The notes under the pieces are model-generated. The model was not told where the DNA came from. It saw only the letters and a program-made list of their open reading frames with translations, and did no database searches. A stretch of 64,000 nt of DNA from Nemertoderma westbladi (Eukaryota > Xenacoelomorpha > Nemertodermatida > Nemertodermatidae). The stretch spans positions 17,312 through 81,311 of the forward strand of contig JAUCBJ010006472.1 in the NCBI GenBank assembly GCA_032718475.1, given 5' to 3'. The translations under genes were made by a program, and so were the position numbers. Shown in pieces: positions 1-11,840 of the stretch; the stretch's first letter is position 1, and each line of letters starts with the position of its first letter.

Positions 1-370
1 TCAAGTACAATGCACACATCTCCAACCAGACACTATATAACATTGGAGGTGTCTCATTGGTTCCCCCAAGCTTGACACTATAACAAAATCGCCTCCGCTT
101 TGCAGGACATTGCTTTCGCCGTGAGGACCAGCCAGTGCATAATCTTGTACTTTGGCAGCCTCATGGAGTGAATAAGCATGGTGGGCAGCCCATGACTTTC
201 TTGAGACGCATCTTAAAGGACACTGGCCTTGAAGATGCGGATGATCTAGCAATTGTCATGGGTGATAGGGAGTTGTGGCGGTGCAATTTTGTCGATAAGC
301 CGGCACAGCATTCTTAAAAATGCAGCTGCAATGCAGCATGCCGATCCTAGTAGTAGTAGTAGTAGGTACG
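1..370 (+). mobile_element. LINE family A, 3' terminal fragment
   Basis: This is the 3' end of a non-LTR retrotransposon, cut by the window edge. The open frame 135..317 encodes the end of the reverse-transcriptase ORF (motifs LVLWQPHG, GGQPMTFLRR, GDRELW, then stop). The same C-terminus recurs at 59680-60016 (+), 41068-41455 (+) and 60270-60625 (-). A short shared 3' tail with the word gcagctgcaatgcagcatgc follows the stop, and then a (TAG)n run at about 346-364; such simple-repeat tails are common in LINEs. The frame is shifted relative to the better copy upstream of about position 130. The exact LINE clade is not resolved. Confidence 0.85.
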
Positions 371-1254
371 CATTTATTTTGGGAAAACCAATTCAGTAAG
401 CGAGCATTTAGTATACAGTATGTAATAGTAAAGTAAAGTAAATTTTCTGACGACTTATTTCCAATGCGGTCCCCGCAGAACTATACTCCCCAGAGGAAAC
501 TTCAGTACTCATTTAGCTACCACTTAAGGATGCAAGACAGAGATGCGCCTAGGAGAGTAGATAGCAGCCAATAAGCTACTGTAGGAAGTGTTACCATTTA
601 GAATTTATGTGCGGCAATCGCAATGCTTGGACTGCGATCAACTTGGGTACCAGTACCAGTTCTTGGAGGGAGCAAGGGATATACAGTAGTATTACAGAAG
701 CTCAAAAGTTTGTTACACTGAAGCTGACGATGTGGTATCTTAAGATAACTGAATGACTTATAACGAAAAAAACTATTGCATACAAAGTACAGTACTGTAT
801 AACATCATAAAATCATTATTATATAGTAAACAGTTTATTTTCATTTCATTTCATTTCTTTTTATTTTATTTTATTTTTTTGGAATTTATTTTTAGAGTGA
901 AAATATTATTTATAATTGAAATTATTTTTTCAAATGCTATTAGCGATCTATTTTGTGTTTGGCGACTTACCGCTAGGATGTTAGATTGCCTTTCATTCCA
1001 TTGCTTTGTTGCGGCTAACGTTGTTGTTATCAATGCCCCGATTATAAGACATGCTGTTAGAGTAAAGCGATTCGTAATCATCATTAAAAATACAGATGGA
1101 ATAGTTCAGTATATACTGTAGGCTTTCAGTAGGTATGGAATATTTGTGCAGCAAAACAGCAGTAAATAATTAAATATTCGTTGACACGGAAAATGTAAAG
1201 TATATTTTGTCTCGATTAATAACTAATGACGAAATAATGAATAACATGGTCAGG
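371..1254. other. AT-rich intergenic sequence
   Basis: I see no convincing gene. An open frame at 753-1121 is T-rich low complexity (runs of F, I, L and Y) and overlaps an equally open antisense frame, so it is not treated as coding. Confidence 0.5.
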
Positions 1255-2169
1255 TCTTCTGGTGATTGAACCAGAAAACTTTACCACCTCCACTCAGCGT
1301 AAGGGAGGTGCCACCTGTGGCTGCCTATAGACTCCCTTACTAAGGGCATAATCTGGTCTTGTGACAAGGACCCCCTTCGTTCTGGAATAGGAACGCACTT
1401 TGGTCCTGAGTTAAGGACCCATGTACTCGGCTGCAGGGGTTGTATATGGCCTGATCACTGATCAGATAGAAGGAATGCTACCAGTGGCTTATCAAAAGTA
1501 GAGCGCTGTCATTTCCCACTTGAGTGCACTTTACTGCGACATGCACCTGGCGGAAGGGGTGCAAGGCATGGCCTAGCAGATGAGCTGTATAGTATAGCCA
1601 ATATAGCTGTACAGTGAATTACAGTACCATGTGCTTCTATGTGTTCTTGTATGGGTGATGCCCCACATCTGACTCTACTGGGACACACACCATGCCCTGG
1701 GAATGGCAAACCAGGGTGTGTTATTTGCCGGAGAGCTTACTCGGCAAAAAAGCGCCCCCAGTGATCACAGCGGTCACAATGAGCCAGTGGAATTACCTGA
1801 CACAAATTTACTTACAGAAGGGACACAAATGGACAAATAGACACAAACTGCGCGTCAGTTATCTCCTGGTCCTTTACTGGTGACCTTTCCGACCCAAACC
1901 CTGGGTCACCAGGGAAGAGAGATTGCGAAGGGGAGGGGGATTCTGGATTTGGAGGCTACTCCCATGTTCCACCCCGACCTACCGACCGCTACCAAGCCAT
2001 TGGTGAACCTGAGGCATGTCACTACTACTGTATCCTCAGTTAATACCTGAACGCTGGAACCCCAATTCGACAAGGTGAGCTAACAATCATGACAGAAAAG
2101 CCTTAGTGCAGTGGGTGTACAAGAGCATCGAATGCAGACCAACAAACAACCAAAGTAAAGGATGAATCT
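1255..2169. other. Unassigned moderately GC-rich segment
   Basis: The base composition is visibly more GC-rich than on either side. It runs directly into LINE family A coding debris at about 2170, so it may be the 5' part of that LINE copy or another old repeat. No frame carries a recognisable domain. Confidence 0.35.
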
Positions 2170-2780
2170 TCCACATGATCGCCTCAATGGTTGGAAGGCC
2201 CACTTTGAAAAGCTCCTATACTGTACAATTGCATGATAACTTTGATATACTTCGATGTCTGAGTCTGTACTGAAATATATCACCATTTGGTTACATCTCT
2301 TTGGTGGTAACCATAGGGGGTGATGGTAACACCCCCTACTAGCAAAAGAAATAGAGGAAATCTAACAAAGTGCCTTACTGAGCTAGAATTTGCTGATAAC
2401 TTAGGAGTACTGTCAGAATTACTATAGGGAGCCTAAAGACTCCTCTACTCATTAGAGCAGGTTGCTTCTAGTTGGTTGATGTTGGTTTACACTCAGAAGA
2501 TAATAAGAGAAGAACATACGCTGTTATCTACAGTAGTTTAGAAGAGTCTGAACCCAGTACCCAGTGTTGGCCTTTCTGTGAATAGCAATAAAACCAAAAT
2601 GCTGACAGTAAAAATAAACTCAGTACTCAGGCCAGAATAAAATTGATCGTGATAACACTCAATCACTTGATGGACTGGTGACTCAACAAGTGAATACCTT
2701 GGGCTCATGGGGTCGGAGGTCAGCTGAAGGAAGATCTCCGAATTCGCAAAGGAAAGCCGGCGGTCCTGGTATGCCATTCA
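2170..2780 (+). mobile_element. LINE family A, decayed reverse-transcriptase fragment
   Basis: These are scattered remnants of the LINE that is better preserved at 58262-60050. They include a WKAHFEKLL-like segment near 2195 (the type seen just before the RT domain), the SESVL segment at about 2255, the region after the catalytic Asp pair at about 2385-2480 (ttgctgataacttaggagta here, against ttgctgatgacttaggagta at 59148), a short piece at 2545-2610, and the LGSW..R segment at about 2695-2775. Many indels and stops separate the pieces, so this is an old pseudogene. Confidence 0.65.
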
Positions 2781-3489
2781 CCCGGTGGGTCCGCAGGTGG
2801 GGGGCGCTATGATGCTGGGTACGCCGGCACTGCACCTTAGCACAATCTGATCATAATCATTGTCCTGCCTACATTTAAATAAAAGTTGGTCTCGAGAAAA
2901 AAGCAATCATAATTTTCGAGAAAAGAAGGACATCAAAATGTAGTGGTGCTTTACAGTTTAGGACTATAAGTAGTACTACAGTATATATACTGATCTAATG
3001 AACTGTAGTTGTTCATTAAAATATAATGGCCGGATGGGTAGAAATTTCAAAGGCAATAAATTCCACTGCAAGTTGTTTCTGAAGGTCATTAAGGTATAAT
3101 TGTGTGGTGGGTAAGGACTTCAAAGAAAATCGCACTGCAGTATAGTTGTTAGTATCAGTGTCTGAAAGCGCAGTAATAAGTAATGAGCAGATTGCACCAG
3201 GATCAGGAAGAAAACCGATCATGTTTATTTATATTCGAACTGGTCTTCATAATATATTGTATAACAGATATTGGAGATACAGTTAGGCCCTTCTTATACC
3301 TTGAAATTAAGTAACTTAGTAACAGCAATAATTAGAACTAAAACAAATTCTAGTGAAAATTCACCAATAAACATAGTTAGTTAACCAAAAGCTCTTGTTA
3401 GTTATTCATTTATTTATAATTTTCAAGCCTCATTCTACCGAAACTAACTCAAAGCAAATGTTATTTATGTACAGTAGCACTGCAACGAG
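2781..3489. other. Intergenic sequence, nothing recognised
   Basis: AT-rich sequence with no frame that looks coding and no clear repeat boundary. Confidence 0.5.
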
Positions 3490-3996
3490 CAGGCCCGTAG
3501 CCATGGGGCGGAGGGGGGGGGGGGGGGGGGGGGGGGGGTTCGTTGGTTCGAACGAACCCCCTTTTGAGAAAAGTGCCCTTTTACCTTTTAGAGAAATGTT
3601 CTCCTTTTATATTCACCTATAAGCAGCATCTTGGTCTAGCATCCTGGGCTTCCATTAGGAGGCACTGGTTCAATCCCTTGATGGGGCAGCACTGTTTGGG
3701 CCCCGTGCTTTAAATGCTGCAACCAAGCCCAACCCTGGCTTTCACCCTTAACTGGTCGATAAATGGGAACCAAGGCAACCTGGGAAACAGAGTGGAAGGG
3801 TTTACTGTGGAAGATCACCACCCATGGTGGTGATTCCTTGGCTTAACGAGCCTAAAAGATTATATCTAACCACTCCCCCTATTCCTACCTTATGCTCTGG
3901 CTAAACCAATGGATATTTGTCATTATTTTAACAAATTGAAAAAGTGCCCTTTTTTTAAGAAGCGACCGCCCTTTTAAAATCCTGGCTACGGCCCTG
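3490..3996. mobile_element. MITE with CAGG(G/C)CCGTAGCCA terminal inverted repeats
   Basis: The left end reads CAGGCCCGTAGCCATGG, and the right end is its near inverse, CCTGGCTACGGCCCTG. Each end is followed inward by a 'gtgccctttt'-type segment, which is also inverted. A run of 26 G lies at 3513-3538, just inside the left end. There is no transposase frame. A tRNA-derived SINE-like segment occupies the middle. No clear target-site duplication is visible at the ends. Confidence 0.6.
3612..3880 (+). mobile_element. tRNA-derived SINE-like insertion
   Basis: The segment starts with a polymerase III-like arrangement: an A-box-like tggtctagcatcctggg at about 3632 and a good B box, ggttcaatccc, at about 3668. 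A roughly 190 bp unrelated body follows, containing the palindrome accacccatggtggt. It is nested in the MITE at 3490-3996. The tRNA-like head does not fold into a proper tRNA, so a SINE is more likely than a tRNA gene. Confidence 0.45.
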
Positions 3997-6900
3997 ACCA
4001 AAGCGAAAAAAAAAAATCAAAAGCTTTTTGCGTATGCAAAAAGTTTAATAACAAACTCTACAATAATTTTGGTTGCGCACAAGACAGTATATTTTATGTG
4101 GCGTTTTGATCCCGGGGTCACTGAAAAATAGCGGTTTTGAAAATTTTAAGTCGAATTTCACCGATTTCAACTCGTCGAATATGCACCAACTTTTTTATTT
4201 GGGCTATTCAGTCATTTGAGTAACATATTTGAGCCTCAGAATCTTTTCAAATATCGCCTATCTCGCACAGAACGTCGCGTTAGTTGTTAGTCCGGCAAAA
4301 AACGCACTAATTCTTCTAAAAGAGCAAATTATTGGTTGCAGAATAATATTATTCAACTAGAAAAGCTAGTAAGCTGACTATAAGGAGACCGTCCATAGTT
4401 AGTATTTTTTTGAAAATAAAAAAAATTTTACTTTTGTTTTGTTAACATTATTAGTTATGGTAGCTATGGTATTTTTATGGAGCTTGTGAATTATTTACTA
4501 GTTAGTAATAGTATGTATTTAAAATGTTTAAAACTGATTTTTTTATATATTGCGTATGTATACACCATGTCCCAGAATATTAGAGCTGTAATTGTTATAT
4601 GTTACTGCAGTAACTAATATTTAGGAGCCCGCTCGACAGGCGGGATACTTACTGTAAAAATCTGCGGGATACTTACTGTAAAAATCTCAGGACTGACTCA
4701 ACACTGACTCAATACTCAACACTGACTGACTGACTGACTGACTGACTGACTGACTGACTGATAATTATCTAGGTTCAGGCACTTCCTGCCTGGCGATTTT
4801 GTTGAAATTTTACAAGTAAATTGCTTTGGTGGTTCATAATCGCGTTACAAAATATCAGATCAATTCAATGTGTGGTATTCGATATATTTCGTTTTTTTGA
4901 AATTATTTTGTCGCGAAATTAAAAGCAATGGTAAAGTAACAACTCCTGCCTGAGCTGTCAGCAGCTAGCTGTGTAGAAATGGTTGAGTGCAGGGCTGCCT
5001 GAGATAGAATTCCATCAAGGCAGAATTTCTTGACTACACCCCTCCTGCTGCTGGCTGCTGGTCTGAGTCTACACATCCTTTATCAGCTCTCAGGGATAGA
5101 CAGAAAATAGTTGAGTTGTCAATAAACAAAATAAATTATACCACTGCAGTAGGATTATATTATTATTCCACGAATCATTGGGCTGATTATTTTGTATAGG
5201 ATATATGTAGAATGTTCTTAAAAATAATATTCTTATTTTTTTTATTACATAGGATTAGCATCATTTTTTAGCTGAAGCATTAATAGTGCAAATTAATTTA
5301 ATTATATTTTAATACCATTACTACATTGGCATAAGATAAGTTTTAACATTTCTTACAAATATTATAAAACTCAATAGTGGTGCGAGCATAAAACTCAAAT
5401 CACGCAAATTTAAAAGAACCGGGTGTGTTGTCATAATATCTATCTCCATAGGTTATTCTGCTTGACTGGGTCTGGGTGCGGCTTTGCTTTTGGGACGGGG
5501 TGCTGATTGAAAGGGGGGTTGAAGGGGGGAACTGTCCCCCCTTTTCACTTTGACTGATTTGCGGTTTTGTTAAATTTCTTGGATATAGTTGTTGTGATGC
5601 TAAAATTTAATTTGTCTTTGATAATGTATTATTTTGTTTCATATTGTTTAGACCTTAAATTTTCATAATATTTAGTTGAGTTTTTGTTTATACATTTGCT
5701 CTATAATATATTATATAATTTGTATTTATTCAAAAAATTGAATGAAACTGTTATCACTATTATTATCTTACTACTGTAGAACTACTGACACTAATGTGGA
5801 ACAGCTAGGATATTTGCGCTTTGTTTGTGTTTTAGTTTTAGTAACTATAGCTACGTACCCCTTTCTATTGTTAGTTTTGTTCTATAATGCAGCATTGGTT
5901 GATTGCCTTAGCAGCCGGTGTTGTAATATTCGTATGGAAATGGAGTCTGCATTTATAATATAGGGTGGTTCTATGGTGGGTTCAGGGTCATCACTCGCTC
6001 GGTGTCCTGGTTGTGCATCATGGGCATTTTTTCATAAATATTCGGTAATCTTAAATCTTGTAAACGTGCTTGATAATGAAATTATTTGCTTCATATTATA
6101 TTTTTGTTAGTGGTAGCAAAGTTTAATTTTTTATTATGTGGGACGATCGACAAAGTCAGCTAGCCTCACGCCTTACAGTTTAGACAATTGTTTAGTTTAG
6201 GCCTACTTACTAGGCCTACAGCTGACTGACATAGTTCATTTGTAATAGTCTTGGCTAGGATTCTTCCCCCGGGCTCCTTCCAGCCAGCTTGCTGGCTTTC
6301 TAGTTAATACAGCAGTATTTTTTGTAGGTATTTTTATTGTTTCATAGATGATTTTATTAATTTATATTTTGACTCTTTAGAGACGCCATAATTGCGGGCT
6401 ATCGCAATGTGTTGGTATTTGTGTCATAGACAGTTTGTCTGTTGCCCTATCTATATTAATGTATAGTGCTAAAACTGTACTGTTTAAATTTGTTTAGCCC
6501 ACGTGAACGCCGAATTCCTTTACCAATGCATTTCAATGGTCAACCAGCCATACTTTGCCGCACTGTAAATTGTGTTATACAAAGTAAAGAATAAAGATAG
6601 AGGCAGGAATAAAGATAAATGATTCAAGCGCACTAATTGGCTGTTCCCATAGATGTTTTAGGCATTGTTGGTGCGCAATGCATATGGTCAGAGCGACCAC
6701 CCAGTCTGCCAAAATCTATTATGTAATCAAATGGTACCACAAGCCAAGCAAAGCCTGTGACAGTTCTTTCCGACTCTGCACCTGTTTGTTTGAAGGTCAC
6801 CGTCCGTACAGTAGGTCGCTACTCGCTAGCTGTGATTGATAGCTTAAACTGGGTGCCGCTTTGCCAGAAGGCGGTACACATCAATCATCAATTGAATATG

Positions 6901-7560
6901 AGGCAAACATTTAAAATATGCTCAAATATACGCCAGCGGCAGGGGATATTTTAATATCTCTATTAAGCTAAAACAACACAAGATTGTAGCCGTTCTATCT
7001 TACTTGAAAGTCGAAAGCCTTTCTTAGTTTTTAAGAAGGAATTCTCGCGCTCTCGTCACCATAGTTATCATATTAATTAAACAGTTAAGGTAGTACGGGT
7101 TGACCTGAGGTGACTAATGAAATGAATAACAAAAGTTATTACAAGCTTTCTCCCAACAGGGCTTCTTTAGGTCATTATAATGAAACTGCGTATACACAGA
7201 GAAACTACAGTGCAGTTTCTCTTATATTAATTGTTAATCTGATATTGTATTATGCTATTAAAATAATCAATCTTGTCAAGCATTAATCTTGTTTCACTAA
7301 TTATGTTTCATGTATTATTTGAATGAATGTTTTTTCGAAAGACTTTAGGGTGCCGTAAATTTAATTTGTACTTGCGACCGAAAACCCATCCCGTAATGAC
7401 CTCAGGAACCTCAATTTGATAATTTATGGGAATATAGCTTCTATGCAACAACTGGCCAGCACACAAGTATCACTTTGTTGCCCGCATAATATTGTTCCCC
7501 GAGAATGCCTCTGCCTCTCAGTTAACTTACCACGAGCTGTCAATCAGGAATACCCCAGAG
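3997..7560. other. Intergenic sequence with minor repeats
   Basis: No credible gene was found. A short match to the end motif of the foldback element at 32718 (tacaccatgtcccagaatat) lies at 4560-4580. A 24 bp unit beginning gcgggatacttactgt is repeated twice at about 4640-4688. A hairpin, ggggggaactgtcccccc, lies near 5524-5542. The small open frames at 5742, 6757 and 7416 have no supporting features. Confidence 0.5.
4700..4762. repeat. (GACT)n microsatellite
   Basis: A nearly perfect tetranucleotide tract, preceded by a degenerate 'actcaacactgactcaatactc' stretch from which it may have grown. Confidence 0.9.
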
Positions 7561-7790
7561 TTTATTTTCTCAAAGAATTAAAAGTGCCGCAAACTACCTC
7601 AAAGTGACATTTCTCAAAGAATTCAAAGTGCCTAAAAGCAGGAAATCACTTTGAGATTCCCATCCGCAACTAAGTGTCTACAAGAATTCAAAGCAGCCGT
7701 TGGGAGTAATGTAATGACTTTTAGACACTTTTAGAAAAACTTTGAGAAAATCTCAAAGAACAGGATGCACTTTGAGACCGCGACTGTACA
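7561..7790. repeat. Cluster of short direct and inverted CTCAAAG repeats
   Basis: The word tctcaaagaatt(a/c)aaagtgcc occurs twice (about 7570 and 7612). Inverted versions (actttgaga) lie at about 7648, 7741 and 7769. The arrangement looks like a small palindromic repeat element and carries no gene. Confidence 0.4.
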
Positions 7791-8503
7791 GTAAAATAAG
7801 AATGCGAATTTTCATTCGTTGTAAAGGGCAAAAATTTACTTTTGAACCCAGAAAAAGTTTATTGACAATAAAACAAAAAATAACAAAAAGGTAATAAAAC
7901 ATTGTTGCGCGGATGTAGCTTACATGTATTTTACACATTTTTGTGTGGTACTGTATTGTTAAAAAATTTACAATAGTTTTTGAGTTATTAAAAAAAACAA
8001 AGTCTCCCCTAAAGTCAAGTGTCCCTCACTCACCACCCTACATACGTGATGACTGTACTTTATTCATCCACCAATTTGACACGGCACATTACACTAGAGA
8101 TTGGCTGGTAAAAATGAAAGTATTCTGAAGTACCTAGACCCATTTAAAACTCACTAGACCTACTGTAGACCCATTTGACCCTATACTTTTTTTTATCAAA
8201 ATTTAAATTGTGAGCATTAGGGTTGGCCTAGGTTCTTGATCATTTCGTTGCCGTATTCGTAAACTAGAAGATTTTAATTTTATTTTATTCGATGTTCTTT
8301 CAACACATGTAATAATATTTTTTTAAGAATTTAAATCAATTTTACTTTACTTTTGTTCCGAAAAAAAAAGTAAAATCAATGTAATCCGAGAGATTACTGT
8401 ACATTTTTCCCTAGGAAAAAACGTACAGTATAGGCTACAACTCCCTTTCACCCGATTTTAGGGAATGCAGTATATAGGCCTACAGTACGTATACTTATAC
8501 AAA
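7791..8503. other. Intergenic sequence, nothing recognised
   Basis: AT-rich DNA. Two frames of about 60 codons near 7753-8128 lie on opposite strands and carry no recognisable features. Confidence 0.5.
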
Positions 8504-8645
8504 TAATAATTATTACCCACATTTGGAGTTATTTTCCCGTTTATTTACCCTCGTGTCAATTATATAAACTCGGCTTCGCACCGGATTATTAATGACCCTC
8601 GGGCAAATAACTCAGAAAAAACTCAAAATGTGAGTAATAATTATT
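8504..8645. mobile_element. Short hairpin MITE
   Basis: A 142 bp segment with roughly 26 bp inverted ends (left aataattattacccacattt, right the inverse with about three mismatches). Inside these are further inverted words (cccgtttatttaccctcg against cgagggtcatt...ccgg). The structure would fold almost end to end. There is no coding capacity. Confidence 0.5.
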
Positions 8646-9552
8646 CAATAGGCCTACATACAGTTTTATTTTAAACGCCAATCAATGTCTACATTACTAC
8701 AGTACAGTCGTCAATAACCAATTATTGCCATGGGCTATCTCGATACCGCTATTGTCTGGATAGGATGGGAACGATTACCGTATGTCCAGCCAGCTGTTGT
8801 GAAACGACTGCGAATGTAACAACAGCTGCGATATTATAGGCCTCATTGATAGAAAACAATAGAACTACTGAATATTGATAGAAAACAATATAACTACTGA
8901 ATATACAGTAGAGACTAATCATAACTGATAATACTGAATATAGAGTGTTTCATATATGTCAATATAAGTGTTTCATACTACATACTACAGTATGTTAGAG
9001 TGAACGCGCTGTACTTAAAACATTTTTGGCTCAACAAGTAATTTATTATGAAATCTGACAGTGACTACTACACAGTACATATTACTTACTAGGTCGAGCG
9101 AGCTCGGGTAGTGGAATAGGATTGGTGCGCGAAAAAATTGTTGGCGCTAGAAACAATTGAATACGGGGTAACAAGGTGCCCTGAATCTAGTGGCGGCGTG
9201 TGATTTATGTAAAAACACGAGGAAACGGTCGAAAATACGGGTTTAAGTAAGCGCCGGAAGCCAATTTTGTAAATGGGCTGTGATTGGATGCTACATATTT
9301 GACGTCATTACGCAGTGCTCTGATAATTTCTTATCGTGGTTTCTATGGATAGAGATTTTCGATCGATTCAAATACATATTTTTTAAATCATTACGCCCCC
9401 AAGCGAGGCAACTGGGAAATTTAATCATTATTTCAATAAATTGACCAGTGAATATAAATATGTTAAAATAGAATATAGGAACTACATACATGAATCGATT
9501 ATTCAACTGAAAATTAATTATCTAATTAATTTATTATAATTAATACTAATTA
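8646..9552. other. Intergenic sequence
   Basis: No gene was seen. A 33 bp unit (tgatagaaaacaat...gaatat) is duplicated in tandem at about 8848-8913. Confidence 0.5.
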
Positions 9553-9850
9553 ATCAATCCGAAACGCAATGCTGTCAGTGTGGTCCAACTGTCGCAAAGA
9601 GGCCCAAAGGGTGTCATAAGTGACACGCGCGGCTCTTTTATTTATTAATACTTCTTTATTTGTATTTAATTTTAATTTATTTATATTTAATTATTTGTAT
9701 TTGTATTTAATTTTAAATTAATTATTTATTTGTACTTTATTTTAAATTAATTAATTGTATTACTTTTACTTTATACATTGATTTATATTTTTAGAATTAT
9801 CAATAATTAGTTTTTATCTTACAAATGACATCACTATGACATAATGTCTA
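9553..9850 (+). repeat. Dispersed repeat family D, copy 1
   Basis: The sequence beginning aatcaatccgaaacgcaatg, followed by ccaactgtcgcaaagaggcc and a long AT-rich body, is matched along its length by the reverse complement of 23858-24136. A third fragment containing caactgtcgcaaagccgccc lies at 24331. It is an old non-coding dispersed repeat, probably a MITE or SINE. Confidence 0.6.
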
Positions 9851-10604
9851 TATTTAGCTCTATGGTTTATAGATCCCTTGCTGGCAACTAATTACTCTAT
9901 TGCATCCCACATACCGCATTTACAGTGAGCCGACCATCAACTACACTCATCGGCGGCCCCCCTCCTTTGTCATCGCCCCCATAACGTGCCACAGCGGGGG
10001 CCCTCTTAATATTCTTTGTGCTGCATCAGGATTGCCTCATTTAAGGAAGCCGCATCCCTATCGATAATCTAATTATGGTATCGCTTATCATTTTCAGTAT
10101 ACTGTATAATTAAATAAGGCCCTCTTTTAATACTGTACATAAGTTTATGTATACAGTTTATCTTCAATTTAATTTGTTTTTATTTACAACTCGAATTGTT
10201 CTACTGTATTATAATTTATGTTTTATAATAACAAGCTATATCCGGTTAATCTGTATTAATTTTCTTTGTACTGAGGTTATCGAGGGCGCTCTTTCCAATG
10301 GTCCTATTCTCAAAACGATCTAACCTACTGTATAATTAATTACTTAAGACTGCGAGGTATGCGTAATTAACAAATCTCGTTTACCAGTTTTCCTTAAAAA
10401 CTATGAAGCCATATTGCTTAAGAGTTCTGCGGGGCTAGCTATGAGGCAAGATGTTTGAGAATAATTTAGATATATTATTACTTAATTTTGACCCCCCAGT
10501 CGGTATCTATTACAATATGGGCTACATCTTTTGCAGAATCACAGAGTAGTCTGAAATTCCCCAGTCTGCCGCTAGAGGGCGAATTGTCTCAAAGTGAAAA
10601 CCAT
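9851..10604. other. Intergenic sequence
   Basis: AT-rich with a GC-richer patch at about 9925-10010. No gene or repeat boundary was recognised. It abuts the end of the long-TIR element. Confidence 0.45.
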
Positions 10605-10687
10605 ATAGTAGCTATGAATTGGTTACTAGGCAATAATACTGCATTTTGCAAAGTTAGGCCTATTGCTGACCGAATGAAAACTGCCCG

Positions 10688-10757
10688 GGTTCATGCGGGG
10701 ATCGAACCCATGACATACGGGAGATGTGAATTCAACACAACCACTACACCAAGTGGA
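10688..10757 (-). other. tRNA-like segment in the left inverted repeat
   Basis: On the minus strand it has an A box tggtgtagtggtt, a possible 4 bp anticodon stem (acat/atgt) enclosing a 7 nt loop ctcccgt, and a strong B box gggttcgatcccc. The acceptor ends do not pair, so this is a tRNA-derived relic rather than a working tRNA. The equivalent segment is present in the other arm. Confidence 0.5.
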
Positions 10758-10823
10758 ACAGTAACCTTCGAATTTGTTCGTTGACGTTCGAATTTGTAAG
10801 ACTCTCATTTAAGACCTGACACA

Positions 10824-11140
10824 GACTATGCCTTACTGAGGCACAGACTATGCCTCACTGAGGCACTGAGGCACCGACTATGCCTCACTGAGGCACAGAC
10901 TATGCCTCACTGAGGCACAGACTATGCCTCACTGAGGCTAAGACTATGCCTCACTGAGGCATTGAGGTATAAAATATGCCTCACTGAGGCATTGGGGCAT
11001 GGACTATGCCTCCTGAGGCATAGTCATTGTCTCACTGAGGCACTGAGGCATAGACTATGCCTCACTGAGGCATAGACTATGCATCACTGAGGCATAGAAT
11101 ATGACTCATTGAGGCATAGACTATGCCTCACTGAGGCATA
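10824..11140. repeat. Array of roughly 22 bp palindromic units, left arm
   Basis: About 13-14 units, each built around the near-perfect palindrome TGCCTCACTGAGGCA with a short cagactа-type spacer. The array is inverted relative to the one at 14090-14472: the central base is C here and G there. Units differ by point changes and occasional doubled half-units. Confidence 0.9.
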
Positions 11141-11719
11141 GTGCGATGCTGGGGGAATCTGGTTTGCGAGGGATATTTGAATGGTGAGTATAACAATCCT
11201 TGAGAGTTAGTGTGACGTTATCTCACCATGGATGAGTTTTACCACTGTACTCGCATCTGCTCTCTCATTGGCTGCTCGATGCCTCAGATTAAGGGTCTAA
11301 GGCTTTCAAGCTGTTTATTTGCTTAGTTTTCTAATTAGAAGGTCGTGAGTTCGAACCCTAGAAGAGCATCATTCTTTTTCCTAGCTCTTGGCTGACTCTA
11401 GTGTACACTAGCTTTGACTCAACCAGCTATAGTGATAGTATGCAACCTTGGGAGTTAATGCGCTGTCTTATGAGTAAAGGCCAAGTGATTAGACTTCAGG
11501 TTGCCACTATTGGTTCACTCTTCTTAACTTTATAAAATAACTCAACCCTTATTTAAAGTTTTAAAAATTATCACTTAGTCGACTAATTTTCCAAAGTATT
11601 TTATATAAAACATATAATTTCTTGAATAAATAGACCTAATAGAAATAAATATTGTGGGATGTAAATACATTTATAATACTAGTATAATAATAAGAAATAA
11701 GAAATAAAATAAGATAATA

Positions 11720-11725
11720 ATAATA

Positions 11726-11757
<32 letters not shown>
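11720..11757. repeat. (ATT)n microsatellite
   Basis: A trinucleotide run (taataataattattattatt type) that switches from TAA to ATT phase at its centre, forming a small self-complementary tract. Confidence 0.9.
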
Positions 11758-11840
11758 GGATAAATAGTTATAATACTAATATAATTGTTTTGGATAAATA
11801 GCCCTAATACTATTATGAAAGGAACTCAAACAAACAAATG

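Noticed and set aside
753-1121. 122-codon frame on the plus strand
   Set aside because: T-rich low-complexity sequence, an equally long antisense frame, and no domain or promoter.
10824-11140. CRISPR-like array of regular palindromic repeats
   Set aside because: The spacers are short and nearly identical to each other, there are no cas genes, the array sits inside a transposon inverted repeat, and the genome is eukaryotic.
11283-11372. Possible leucine-type tRNA (gggtctaaggc and gagttcgaaccc boxes)
   Set aside because: Box spacing is plausible, but I could not form acceptor or anticodon stems; at most a tRNA relic in the element core.
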